Assembly: GCA_013214445.1 (NCBI GenBank)
Contig: JABSPG010000006.1
Location: 1-44,331, forward strand
Origin: Ekhidna sp.
Lineage (GTDB): Bacteria; Bacteroidota; Bacteroidia; Cytophagales; Cyclobacteriaceae
DNA length: 44,331 bases
Direction of reading: 5' to 3'
Below, one piece after another: positions 13,913 through 22,367 of the stretch (the first letter of the stretch is position 1; each line of letters opens with the position of its first letter). The notes below the pieces were generated by a model. That model saw nothing but the letters and a program-made list of their open reading frames with translations. It did no database searches and was not told where the DNA came from. The translations under genes were made by a program, and so were the position numbers.

Positions 13913-14315
13913 TAAGGTATCAACCGACATAGCATCAAAGGTTGACGTAACATGTAGGAAAGGGGACACCTTTGAGATCACCCTGACCTTCACTGATTCC
14001 TCTGGGACGGCCATACCCCTTGTAACCAATGGGTACCAGTTCCTAGCTCAGGTACGAAGAAGGAGATCTCAGTCAGGAATCAATGGCCTTGTATTGGGTA
14101 CATCGAACCTTGGTGTTCAGCCAGACAACCTATTTGAGGAGTTCAGTATTGATGACAATGGTTCCGCAGTATGGTCTGCCACGGCCGCTACAATGAGGGC
14201 TGTCCCTGCTGGGAGGTTTGTTTATGATATTCAACACATCGTCGATGGTGTGCACACCACGGTACTTCGTGGTACCTTCACCGTGAATGACGATATAGCG
14301 GAGGCAACAGTGTAA
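13899..14315 (+). CDS. Ig-like beta-sandwich virion protein (fibre base/adaptor)
   Basis: A 138-residue beta-rich protein: CRKGDTFEITLTFTDSSG, YQFLAQVRRR, then PAGRFVYDIQHIVDGVHTT and LRGTFTVNDDI. This layout is found in small phage proteins encoded just before tail fibres, where an Ig-like domain anchors or decorates the fibre. Virion location is inferred from context. It starts inside the portal gene, and its TAA overlaps the ATG of the fibre gene, so its translation is coupled at both ends. Confidence 0.65.
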   Translation: MAGSNKVSTDIASKVDVTCRKGDTFEITLTFTDSSGTAIPLVTNGYQFLAQVRRRRSQSGINGLVLGTSNLGVQPDNLFEEFSIDDNGSAVWSATAATMRAVPAGRFVYDIQHIVDGVHTTVLRGTFTVNDDIAEATV

Positions 14316-15901
14316 TGGCAGTAACAATAACAGTAGAGAACGGAGGGACAATATCTATACCTCAACAATCACCAGCAACAATAGCTATCGCTGCTTCTGG
14401 CTCTGTAGGACCTACAGGCCCTACTGGACCTGCTGGAGAGGCTGGGCCTCAAGGACCTGCTGGGCCTCAAGGACCTGCTGGTAATGATGGGTCTGATGGT
14501 GAGGGCGTACCTATCTCAGGCTCTCAGTACCAAGTGCTATCAAAGAACTCTGGTGATGACAATGATACTGACTGGACTTATCCAGAGGCATTAATGATGC
14601 TGGTTAGGAACGGTACTGGGTCAACCATATCAGCAATGTCTGTTGTATACACAAACGGATTTTCCTCTGGGTTTCCTTCTGTGGCGCTAGCTGATAATGG
14701 GTCAGCGAGTAAGATGCCAGCCTCGTACATAGTGATGGAGGATATACCTAATGGATCATCTGGGTTAGCCTGTATGTATGGTAAGATCGTAAACGTAAAC
14801 ACCTCCTCTTTTTCGAATGGTGATACCCTTTACGTGGGTACATCTGGGGCTGTTACATCCACTGAACCAACTGGGTCCGAAATAAAGCAGTCAGTAGGTA
14901 GGGTTTTAAACTCTAACGCCTCTGGCACCATACTTGTTAACTGCCTTAATCAATTCAATAATAGTGGGGCTGGTTTGTCTAATATCGTCGAGGATGCTAC
15001 ACCTCAGCTAGGTGGTGAATTAGACCTAAATAGCAACGACATATCTGGTACTGGGAATATATCAATAAACACAACAAGTGTTGACACGCCTTCAATACTA
15101 ATAACCAGTACTGAGGACAGTAGCACTGCCTCACCTATATTTGAAATGAAGAGGAACAGTGGGTCACCAGATGATGGTGATTACTTGGGCCAGATAAAAT
15201 TCAAAGGGGAGAACGATGCTGATCAGTCCGTACTTTACGCTAAGATAACAGCAAAGACTTCTGATGTCACTGATGAATCAGAGGATGGGCTTATGGAGTT
15301 TTCACTCAAGAGGGATGGGTCAAACGTTATATGTTATAGGTTCACACATGACTCTCTAAAGATTGTGAACGACTGCGGTATAGAGGTTGATGCAAACATA
15401 ACCCTTTCTTCTTCTACCTCTATAATAACATCCAAGTCAAACAATGATGTTAAGGTATCACCCCATGGTACTGGTGACATTGTTTTAGAGAACTTCAAGT
15501 TTGATGCGAGTCAAACCGTAGGGTCTGATGATGATGGCCATGCCTTCATATATGACCACTCGACTGGTAAGATACGATTAACTAGCACAGGGCAGTTTAA
15601 GGTTAATGAGCAGTCGGGAACATCGTACACCACTGTTATTACGGACATGGGGAAGGTGATTGATACAACTGGTAGTTCGGCTATATCTATAACCATACCC
15701 CCTAATTCATCTGTTGCCTACCCAGTAGGAACCGTCATCTCATTCTCTCAGTTAGGTTCTGGACAAATAACTATAGTGGCGGGTACTGGTGTAACAGTAA
15801 ATGGGGCGAACGGCCTTAAGAGTGCCAGCCAGTACTCTATGTTTAGTTGTAGGAAAACTGGTACTGATTCATGGGTTGTTTATGGTGATACTACTTCTTA
15901 A
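14315..15901 (+). CDS. tail fibre with collagen-like stalk
   Basis: A 528-residue fibre. The N-terminus (1-30) is beta-rich. Residues 32-64 are eleven Gly-X-Y triplets (GPTGPTGPAGEAGPQGPA and on), a collagen-like triple-helix stalk. The rest is repetitive beta structure rich in Ser, Thr, Asn and Gly, ending in a stretch VGTVISFSQLGSGQITIVAG common in phage fibres. It should trimerise and carry the tip protein encoded next. Codons are more T-ending than in the neighbouring head genes, suggesting separate origin. Stop and start overlap with the next gene (TAATG). Confidence 0.85.
   Translation: MAVTITVENGGTISIPQQSPATIAIAASGSVGPTGPTGPAGEAGPQGPAGPQGPAGNDGSDGEGVPISGSQYQVLSKNSGDDNDTDWTYPEALMMLVRNGTGSTISAMSVVYTNGFSSGFPSVALADNGSASKMPASYIVMEDIPNGSSGLACMYGKIVNVNTSSFSNGDTLYVGTSGAVTSTEPTGSEIKQSVGRVLNSNASGTILVNCLNQFNNSGAGLSNIVEDATPQLGGELDLNSNDISGTGNISINTTSVDTPSILITSTEDSSTASPIFEMKRNSGSPDDGDYLGQIKFKGENDADQSVLYAKITAKTSDVTDESEDGLMEFSLKRDGSNVICYRFTHDSLKIVNDCGIEVDANITLSSSTSIITSKSNNDVKVSPHGTGDIVLENFKFDASQTVGSDDDGHAFIYDHSTGKIRLTSTGQFKVNEQSGTSYTTVITDMGKVIDTTGSSAISITIPPNSSVAYPVGTVISFSQLGSGQITIVAGTGVTVNGANGLKSASQYSMFSCRKTGTDSWVVYGDTTS
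14441..14476 (+). repeat. 18-bp perfect tandem repeat in the collagen stalk
   Basis: GCTGGGCCTCAAGGACCT occurs twice head to tail and begins a third time (GCTGG). Identical DNA, not only identical protein, implies recent duplication. Slippage would change stalk length by six residues. Confidence 0.8.
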
Positions 15902-16755
15902 TGATATCTGCACACCACACCACAACATCAAGGCCTAAGATAGCGCAGGGCTTCAACCTTAAGGATTATGCGGCTGACTCACCTGTTCACGCTTACTCCA
16001 TGAGGCGTATAAATAGTGATTACAGTGGCCACATAATTAAGCTAAGGAGGTCTAGTGATAACGATGAAAGAGATTTTGGGTCGGGCATATCGCTTGGCTC
16101 TTATGTTAGCTACAGCGATATAGATTCTTGGCTTGGTGGGGCAACAGCGTATATTGTTAAGTGGTACGACCAGTCAGGAAATGGGAGAGATTTAAGTAGG
16201 TCTACTGCGTCCCTACAGCCTACGCTATCCACCTCTGCTTTTGGCAGGGCTCCTTACTTTAATGTTGGGCCTCACCTATCATCAGACGTTGTCTCGGGTG
16301 GTTTATTATCGTCTGGGCCAGCAATGTCATTACACATAGCACTTGAGTCTAACTATAATTCATTCTCTTCTTTCTGGAGTTTTGCTACGAATCCTGCGGT
16401 TTCTGGTAATATCACATACGCTAGGGGTAACAGGTATGGGACAAATGTTAGGTTCGCTTGGCGGTCTGACACTGGATGTTCTGGTACTGGTTCAGCCCTT
16501 AATGGAAAGGAGTACTATTACGCACACCACGATGGGTCTAATATAATTGTCGACCAGAACGAAACACAAATAGACACAGCACCCAACACAAGCACGTTCA
16601 ACTCAGGCGCTGGGGTCCTTCACTTGGGTGCTGATAATGGGTCGCACAAGTGGCAAGGTTTTATCTACGAATTCATTATATTTGATAGCTCCCAGTCTAG
16701 CGCCAATTCAGATGCTATCAGGGGAGAGCTAAACACTGAATACTCACTTTACTGA
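15901..16755 (+). CDS. fibre tip / receptor-binding protein with lectin-like domain
   Basis: A 284-residue protein. Residues 20-60 carry the motif YSMRRINSDYSGHIIKLRRS, followed by KWYDQSGNGRDLS, STASLQPTLS and FGRAPYFN. This combination is typical of the arabinofuranosidase-B-like/LamG-type concanavalin fold found at fibre tips. The C-terminal half continues as a beta-sandwich (AGVLHLGADNGSHKWQGFIYEFIIFD), a common LamG ending. It likely binds surface glycans of the host. The gene overlaps the stop of the collagen fibre gene, so the two are probably one adhesion device. Confidence 0.75.
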   Translation: MISAHHTTTSRPKIAQGFNLKDYAADSPVHAYSMRRINSDYSGHIIKLRRSSDNDERDFGSGISLGSYVSYSDIDSWLGGATAYIVKWYDQSGNGRDLSRSTASLQPTLSTSAFGRAPYFNVGPHLSSDVVSGGLLSSGPAMSLHIALESNYNSFSSFWSFATNPAVSGNITYARGNRYGTNVRFAWRSDTGCSGTGSALNGKEYYYAHHDGSNIIVDQNETQIDTAPNTSTFNSGAGVLHLGADNGSHKWQGFIYEFIIFDSSQSSANSDAIRGELNTEYSLY

Positions 16756-17096
16756 TGGTTAAGATTATACAGCTATACAGGGAGGTTGATGCCATTAATA
16801 TACAATGGCTTGCAAACCGTATATCCACTATAGAGCAGAGATACCAGGAGGATGGCCAAATCAGTAACAACATAGCGGATTACTTTAAGCACCCTTCGAA
16901 GGATATATGGTTCTTTTATTTTGATGAGGTTTCACCCCATATGGGTGACATAGGGTCTGTAGTTATGGGGTTTCTCCTAGGTTCTTATGCCCCTACTGGG
17001 AACCCTATTGTCAACACAGAGGTACTACAAGTCATAGACATCACCGACGAAGAGGCATTAGAGTATAACCCGCCAGAACCAGAGGAAATAAAATGA
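16755..17096 (+). CDS. hypothetical protein, possible fibre chaperone
   Basis: A 113-residue protein with acidic, Pro-rich C-terminus (EYNPPEPEEIK) and a helical N-terminal half. No family is recognised. Its place directly behind the fibre tip gene is where tail-fibre assembly chaperones are often found, and the size fits, but no chaperone motif is visible. The stop overlaps the next start (ATGA). Confidence 0.6.
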   Translation: MVKIIQLYREVDAINIQWLANRISTIEQRYQEDGQISNNIADYFKHPSKDIWFFYFDEVSPHMGDIGSVVMGFLLGSYAPTGNPIVNTEVLQVIDITDEEALEYNPPEPEEIK

Positions 17097-17560
17097 TTAG
17101 TTTAGAGCTACTTAGGTTTTCATCAGGCACCGACTCAACGAGTGGTGCTTTGTTCTTAGTTAACGGGAGTGAAAGACAATTTATGTGCTACACCCTAGAG
17201 GATGAGCACAGGGATAAAAAGGTGATGCATGAGACAAGGATCCCTTCAGGGGTGTACAGTATAACCCTCAGAACCGTTGGTGGCTTTCATAACAGATATA
17301 AGTCAAGATACCCATTCCATAAAGGAATGCTTTGGTTAAGAGATGTCCCTAACTTCGAGTACATATTGATTCATTCTGGCAACAATGATGATCATACTTC
17401 TGGGTGTATAATAGTGGGTGATAACCAGAAAAACAATCAGGTTTTTCCTGACGGCTTTATTGGTTCGTCAAGGGTAGCTTATGCTCGAGTATACCAAGAA
17501 ATAATTGAGGCCATGGGTGACTCAAATCAAATCTCTATAAATATCATTGACTATGCGTAG
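17093..17560 (+). CDS. DUF5675 family protein (putative cell-wall active)
   Basis: A 155-residue protein with the DUF5675 signature: CYTLEDEHR near residue 32, TRIPSGVYSITLR at 48-60, and the core ILIHSGNNDDHTSGCIIVG at 91-109. The His94...Ser103-Gly-Cys105 arrangement resembles L,D-transpeptidase (YkuD) active sites, so a role on peptidoglycan is plausible; the family has no firmly known reaction. It is placed between the fibre genes and a lipoprotein gene that overlaps its 3' end, which suggests a lysis or wall-entry module. Confidence 0.75.
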   Translation: MISLELLRFSSGTDSTSGALFLVNGSERQFMCYTLEDEHRDKKVMHETRIPSGVYSITLRTVGGFHNRYKSRYPFHKGMLWLRDVPNFEYILIHSGNNDDHTSGCIIVGDNQKNNQVFPDGFIGSSRVAYARVYQEIIEAMGDSNQISINIIDYA

Positions 17561-18164
17561 GTTCAACGTTTCTGGGTTAAAGACCCCTGTTATTATTATT
17601 TCTGTATGGTTGGTCATACTGTTATTGCTGATCTCCTCCTTACCTTCTTGTGGGAAGTTTAATGATGGGTATAACGACGACTCAAGCGTCATAAACCTAA
17701 GGTCGGGTTTGGCTATTAATAACATGTGTGACTGCGTTGACTCACTTAAAACACCCTACTGGGTAGAGACAAGGGTTGATGACTCACTGATCTCCAGTCA
17801 GGTGTACCTTCCAACAACACTTGATTACCTTAATTTCATACAGTCTTACGCTGACTCTTCTGCACAATGGTATGACTTCGATGGTAATGGGGTCGTTGGT
17901 TCGAATGACTTGACGATCGCTCTTTCTGGTTATGGTTACCACATGCCTAACCAGATAAACCTTTGTGACGTGTCGATATTATTCCAGAACTCTCATGGTT
18001 GGCAAGCCTCTTACCCAGGTGCTTACTTCACTATAGTGGGTCTTAGTTCTGAGGATGAGTCGGGACAGTCTGGGTCTGCGTGCCCTTTGAATACGTTCAG
18101 TATTGACCTTATATATGACCTTGGTGGAGGCAGTGACAGCACCATCACATACTGGTATCACTAA
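17547..18164 (+). CDS. lipoprotein with dockerin-like calcium loop
   Basis: A 205-residue protein (or 203 from the second Met). The N-terminus has a basic segment, a strongly hydrophobic stretch (residues 14-31) and LPSC, giving a lipobox Cys at 35; the product should be membrane-anchored on the periplasmic or outer-membrane side. Residues 110-121 read DFDGNGVVGSND, a dockerin/EF-hand calcium loop with ligands at D110, D112, N114 and D121, followed by LTIALSGYG. This loop style is very common in secreted proteins of Bacteroidota and rare in phages. Possible roles are a spanin-like lipoprotein, superinfection exclusion, or a moron taken from the host. Confidence 0.7.
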   Translation: MTMRRFNVSGLKTPVIIISVWLVILLLLISSLPSCGKFNDGYNDDSSVINLRSGLAINNMCDCVDSLKTPYWVETRVDDSLISSQVYLPTTLDYLNFIQSYADSSAQWYDFDGNGVVGSNDLTIALSGYGYHMPNQINLCDVSILFQNSHGWQASYPGAYFTIVGLSSEDESGQSGSACPLNTFSIDLIYDLGGGSDSTITYWYH

Positions 18165-18457
18165 TGAAGACAAACAGGATCAAGAACCTACTAAAGAAGA
18201 ACGGCCTCAAGGGCGTCAACAAACCAAAGAAGACGCCAAGCCACCCTACTAAGTCTCACGTCGTTCTAGCGAAGGAAGGGAGTAATGTTAAGCTTATAAG
18301 GTTTGGCGAGCAAGGAGCGAAGACGGCTGGGTCACCCAAGAGTGGCGAGTCGGATAGGATGAAGAAGAAGCGTGCTAGTTTCAAGGCTAGGCACCGAAAA
18401 AACATAAAGAAAGGGAAAATGAGTGCGGCCTACTGGGCTGATAAAACCAAGTGGTAG
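18164..18457 (+). CDS. conserved basic phage protein
   Basis: A 97-residue, Lys/Arg-rich protein. Residues 30-97 carry a strongly conserved pattern that I recognise from many marine phages: KLIRFGEQGAKTAGSPKSGE, then RASFKARHRKN and a final MSAAYWADKTKW. The basic N-terminus is probably disordered. The family is small, widespread and of unknown function, and it is often encoded among structural genes. Its ATG overlaps the preceding stop (TAATG). Confidence 0.75.
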   Translation: MKTNRIKNLLKKNGLKGVNKPKKTPSHPTKSHVVLAKEGSNVKLIRFGEQGAKTAGSPKSGESDRMKKKRASFKARHRKNIKKGKMSAAYWADKTKW

Positions 18458-18458
18458 G

Positions 18459-19025
18459 ATGGATGTTTCTGTGTTGGATAGTGTGGTTGTGCTTTACCTT
18501 GTGAAAGAAGCTGTCTCAGGTGTAAAGAAGTTCAGGGAGTACAGGAGAAAGAGGTTTGATTACGTTGTGCCTAGGACTGAGACGGTTTACGAGGAGATGA
18601 ACGCCTTAATGAATGACGTGGATGCTGGTAGGGTTTTGCTGCTTAAAGCTCATAATGGTGGTGACAGGCCAGCCCTCGGTAAAAGGCTTTACTCTTCAGC
18701 TATATATGAGGTTTACAACAAGGGGGTTGAGTCGATGAAGCACAGCTGGCAAGGCCAAGAGCTTGACGAATCATACATTAAGATGCTTGTTGGTATTATA
18801 GGGACTGATCAGGTCGTGCTAGACTTAGGCAAGATGGAGGAGGGTATGCTAAAGAAGCTCTACTTCACTAGTGGTGTGTATAAGTCCGTTGTTGTTAAAA
18901 TAGCTATAGATGACAAGGACATGTATTACATGAGCATCAATTTTAATAAGCCGATTGAGATTGACGCGGTAATTGAGGAGAAGATAAGGGGCAGGGTTAA
19001 TAAGATACGTAGGCAATGGGCGTAG
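18459..19025 (+). CDS. conserved hypothetical protein
   Basis: The start is set at the ATG at 18459, 1 nt after the preceding stop; the longer frame from 18423 would overlap the conserved tail of the upstream gene. The 188-residue protein begins with a hydrophobic helix (LDSVVVLYLVKEAV) and then reads VLLLKAHNGGDRPALGKRLY, a motif I associate with small phage proteins of unknown role. The remainder is alpha/beta, with a GAF-like look. It ends the cluster before the promoter box at 19072. Confidence 0.7.
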   Translation: MDVSVLDSVVVLYLVKEAVSGVKKFREYRRKRFDYVVPRTETVYEEMNALMNDVDAGRVLLLKAHNGGDRPALGKRLYSSAIYEVYNKGVESMKHSWQGQELDESYIKMLVGIIGTDQVVLDLGKMEEGMLKKLYFTSGVYKSVVVKIAIDDKDMYYMSINFNKPIEIDAVIEEKIRGRVNKIRRQWA

Positions 19026-19071
19026 GTCACTACACGTGTGAACCCCCAAGGTATTAGTAACCTTTATTATT

Positions 19072-19079
19072 TATCTTTG
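19072..19079 (+). promoter_or_regulatory. TATCTTTG -7 box upstream of the capsid cluster
   Basis: A full match to TAnnTTTG in the 85-bp gap, 31 nt before the ATG at 19111. No clear TTG lies at the -33 position. It could drive the decoration, scaffold and capsid genes down to the terminator at 22702. Confidence 0.5.
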
Positions 19080-19110
19080 CATTAAGTATTCTTGCATAAC
19101 AATCGTATAG

Positions 19111-19506
19111 ATGGCAAACATAACCACAGAAATTCGAATCAATAGTTCAGACCTTACGACTGATACTATTAGCTTGTCGGCTACCTCGACATTAACGAAG
19201 GCTGGTACAACGACAGGTCTTTCTGAGACTTCGGGTATTGGTCGCCGTACAACAACCGCTACGTCGCAGGTCACACTATTCGCTGCAGCGGATTACACTG
19301 ATGATAAGGCGCATAAGATATACCTTAAAAACACCTCGTCAACAGCAACTGAGTATTACCTATTAACCATTGGTACGCAGGCGGTAGGTCGTATTTACGC
19401 TGGGGACGCGGTGATGATCCCTTGGGATGGCACAGCAGACTTTAAGTTCACCCCTAGCGTTTCCACATCGATGACGCTAGAGTTCGCACTATTCTACGAG
19501 GCGTAA
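19111..19506 (+). CDS. beta-rich virion protein, decoration-type paralogue B
   Basis: A 131-residue protein dominated by Thr, Ser and Ala, with predicted strands throughout. It shares a core with the proteins at 5909-6334 and 19506-19904: LFAAADYTDD, KIYLKNTSSTATEYYL, then RIYAGDAVMIPWD and LEFALFYEA. Such small beta-sandwich proteins decorate capsids or head fibres. It lies just ahead of the scaffold-like and capsid genes. TAATG links it to the next gene. Confidence 0.65.
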   Translation: MANITTEIRINSSDLTTDTISLSATSTLTKAGTTTGLSETSGIGRRTTTATSQVTLFAAADYTDDKAHKIYLKNTSSTATEYYLLTIGTQAVGRIYAGDAVMIPWDGTADFKFTPSVSTSMTLEFALFYEA

Positions 19507-19904
19507 TGGGCACACTAAGGGCACGCCTACAACTAACCTCTGATGACACGTTCTCATCATCTATTGACCTAGACTTATTATCGTCTATCAATATTGATGG
19601 TGGGTCGATCAACAAGGCTAAGGTCGCTGCCGTGGCCGCTGGTTCGTCAGCCATGGTCGTGTACAAGGCCAGTGATAAGCTGAGTGCTTACCTGTATATC
19701 AAAAACCTTGACGCAGAGAAAGAGAACTATGTTTACGTTTACAATGACGCGAACGACGACCTAGCCCTGAAGGTAGGGGGAGGGGAGTTTGCCTTCATGC
19801 CGATCCCTAACGACCAAGACTTCAAGGTGTATGGGACGAAGGTAGACCAATTGATTGAGTATGGGGTACTAGGGCTTGACAGCTCTTCGGTATCGCTAGC
19901 ATAA
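19506..19904 (+). CDS. beta-rich virion protein, decoration-type paralogue C
   Basis: A 132-residue protein similar in plan to its upstream neighbour: VVYKASDKLSAYLYIKNLD, then a Gly-rich turn with FAFMPIPNDQDF and LIEYGVLGLD. More acidic than paralogue B. Tandem placement suggests gene duplication, and the pair could form hetero-oligomers on the capsid. Function inferred from context. Confidence 0.65.
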   Translation: MGTLRARLQLTSDDTFSSSIDLDLLSSINIDGGSINKAKVAAVAAGSSAMVVYKASDKLSAYLYIKNLDAEKENYVYVYNDANDDLALKVGGGEFAFMPIPNDQDFKVYGTKVDQLIEYGVLGLDSSSVSLA

Positions 19905-19923
19905 TAACTAAAAGTAAAATACA

Positions 19924-21003
19924 ATGGCACTAAAGACATACGATAGCACTGAGGAGCTAATCAAGGCTCAAGAAGAGACAGCAACCGCTGGGACAGAGGA
20001 AGCGACAACCGTGGAGACAACCCAGACGGAACAAAATAATGAGGCACCAGAGGAAGAGACTGGTGCGACAGTTGACACAGTTGTTAATGATGAGGTAGTG
20101 GCTGAGGAAACCACTGCGAGTGAAACAACCGTAGAGACTGTTACTGATAATGTTGAGTTGACAGATGAGACTGTACTGAATTTCCTGCGTGAGAAGCACG
20201 GGTATGAAGGGGACGGCTTTGAGTCATTAACAGCGAAGCCTAGTCAGGTAAGTGAATCACTGAAGCCAATTCAGGAGTTCATTGAAGAGACTGGGAGGAG
20301 TGTTGAGGATTACTTCACGCTACAGGGTTTAAACACAGAGGGGATGGACGACCTGCAGGCAGTACGTGTGCAGATCGCCTTAGACAATCCAGGACTAACG
20401 GGGGAAGAGATTGACTTCATGGTCTCTAGGAAGTACCCAATGGATGAGGACTCAAACAGCGAGGATGATATCAAGCACTCAAAACTGAGTTTAAAGCTTG
20501 ACGCCAAGGCCGCAAGGGATGCGATCGAAGGTATTAGGTCGAAGATCAAGACACCAGTGGAGAGAACCACTGAGGAGACTGGTCCTAAGTCCATAACACC
20601 TGAGGGATGGTCCGAAGCGGTGAACGCGAACGCCAAAGAGATTGATGGGTTGACCTTCAACCTTAATGGCGAGGACTTCACGTTCTCCTTGGGTGACGAC
20701 TATATTAACGAGTTACAAGCTAAGAACTCAAACCTGGAGGGTTACTTTGATTCATACAAGGATCAATCGGGTAACTGGAACTATGACAAGTTCAACTCTC
20801 ACAGGGCGCTAGTTGATAACATCGATGCTATTGTTTCCGAGGTATACAAGCAGGGTATTTCTGCAGGACAGAAGACAGTAGTTGAGACAGCATCCAGGGT
20901 AGAAGACAAGGGTCAAACCCAACAAACGGCGTCAAGTGAGGGTAATCTAACCCAACAATTGAAAGAGATTGTGAGTGGTTCTTCAGGCGGAATGGTTTTT
21001 TAA
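19924..21003 (+). CDS. scaffolding-like protein
   Basis: A 359-residue, very acidic protein directly before the major capsid gene. Residues 1-85 are low-complexity Glu/Thr/Ala (EETATAGTEEATTVETTQ), probably disordered. The middle is helical (LRDKHGYEG-like LREKHGYEG, TGEEIDFMVSRKYP), and the C-terminus is polar with a final GSSGGMVF. Acidic helical proteins in this position usually scaffold procapsid assembly and leave before packaging. The TVDTVVNDEV and similar repeats indicate internal duplication. I see no protease domain. Confidence 0.7.
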   Translation: MALKTYDSTEELIKAQEETATAGTEEATTVETTQTEQNNEAPEEETGATVDTVVNDEVVAEETTASETTVETVTDNVELTDETVLNFLREKHGYEGDGFESLTAKPSQVSESLKPIQEFIEETGRSVEDYFTLQGLNTEGMDDLQAVRVQIALDNPGLTGEEIDFMVSRKYPMDEDSNSEDDIKHSKLSLKLDAKAARDAIEGIRSKIKTPVERTTEETGPKSITPEGWSEAVNANAKEIDGLTFNLNGEDFTFSLGDDYINELQAKNSNLEGYFDSYKDQSGNWNYDKFNSHRALVDNIDAIVSEVYKQGISAGQKTVVETASRVEDKGQTQQTASSEGNLTQQLKEIVSGSSGGMVF

Positions 21004-21028
21004 ATAACGCCTAAATAATAATTATCAA

Positions 21029-22363
21029 ATGGCAACAGTAACAGGACCTGGGGTTGGTACGTCACCAACGATTACCACTTCCCCAGATAAGTACACTACT
21101 GTAGGTACATTGCTTGAGTACAACAAGGAGGACAACCGAGACGAACTCATCAAGACCTACGGTGATCAAGGGATCACAGGATTCCTTAAAATGACAGGTT
21201 CCGTAAAGAAGGGCGGAACAGCTGACCATGTTCAGTACTGGGAGGAGCAGCGCCGTCACCAGACGGTTGTTTGTGGTGCGAACGATGGGGCCACAGGAGG
21301 TACGGTTAACCTCACTGCGGTACTATCTGAGATCAAGGCTCAGGATGTAGTTATGAACGCTGAGTCTGGAGAGATCTTCATCTGTACTACGGATGGTGAT
21401 GTATTCAGCCGACTCGACGGTTCCACATCTAACGTGGCTTGGGGCGCTACAGACAAGTTGATCATCCTAGGTAACATGTACGACCAAGGAACAGACCAGC
21501 CATCACACTTTGTTAAGACTGCACCAACACTTCGTAAGAACCCTTACATGATTGTTAAGGACATCTACAAGGTGAATGGATCTCAGGCAACGAACATTGG
21601 ATGGGTTGACTGTGGTGGTGGTGAGTACCGCTGGTTCTACCATGGTGAGCGAGAGACAGACCTTCGTTTCGAGGACAAGCGTGAGATGATGATGTTGTTC
21701 GGTCAGAAGTCTGATGACGGAGACACAATCGCATCTGAACCAGGTGGTGTGGCAGGATCTGAAGGATACTTTTCAGCCGTTGAGGACCGAGGTATCGTTG
21801 TTTCTGCAGCATCAGCAAACCCGATTGACTCTATCGCAGAGATTGACTCGTTGATCCTTGAGCTTGACAAGCAGGGTGCGCCATCGGAGTACGCAATGTA
21901 CTTGCAACGTGCACAGGAGCTGAAGATTGATGACATGCTTGCTTCTGGTCTATCGACTAGCTTGCAGACAGGTCTCCCAGGACAGTTCGGTGCCTTCAAC
22001 AACGACAAGGACTTGGCAGTGAACCTAGGGTTCAAGTCATTCACTCGTGGTGGTTACACGTTCCACAAGCACTCATGGAAGCTTCTTAATGACCCTACGT
22101 TGTTAGGTGCGTCAAGCAAGTTCATCGGGGCTATGGTTCCAATGACTCAGGTTGTTGATCCAGTATCAGGTGCTCGTGCCTACTCGTTAGAGATGAACTA
22201 CAAGGAAGCTGGTGGACAGTCTCGTGAGAAGATCCACTGGGTTACTGGTGGTCCTATGGCTTCTAACGTGACAGGTACTGAGGATAACATCCAGTTCAAC
22301 TACCTATCTGAAATCTGTCTAGTAACTCGCGCAGCGAACCAACACGTTGTAATCAAAGGATAA
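21029..22363 (+). CDS. major capsid protein (HK97-fold expected)
   Basis: A 444-residue protein after the scaffold. The N-terminus (GVGTSPTITTSPDKYTTVG) is flexible. Then TYGDQGITGFLKMTGSVKKG fits an HK97-type N-arm and E-loop. Later elements such as YAMYLQRAQELKIDDML and the C-terminal LSEICLVTRAANQHVVIKG fit the P- and A-domains. Codons differ from the neighbours (more CGT for Arg and ATC for Ile), typical of highly expressed genes. It forms the icosahedral shell. The leader TAATAATTATCAA is A/T-rich with no Shine-Dalgarno sequence. Confidence 0.8.
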   Translation: MATVTGPGVGTSPTITTSPDKYTTVGTLLEYNKEDNRDELIKTYGDQGITGFLKMTGSVKKGGTADHVQYWEEQRRHQTVVCGANDGATGGTVNLTAVLSEIKAQDVVMNAESGEIFICTTDGDVFSRLDGSTSNVAWGATDKLIILGNMYDQGTDQPSHFVKTAPTLRKNPYMIVKDIYKVNGSQATNIGWVDCGGGEYRWFYHGERETDLRFEDKREMMMLFGQKSDDGDTIASEPGGVAGSEGYFSAVEDRGIVVSAASANPIDSIAEIDSLILELDKQGAPSEYAMYLQRAQELKIDDMLASGLSTSLQTGLPGQFGAFNNDKDLAVNLGFKSFTRGGYTFHKHSWKLLNDPTLLGASSKFIGAMVPMTQVVDPVSGARAYSLEMNYKEAGGQSREKIHWVTGGPMASNVTGTEDNIQFNYLSEICLVTRAANQHVVIKG

Positions 22364-22367
22364 GAGC

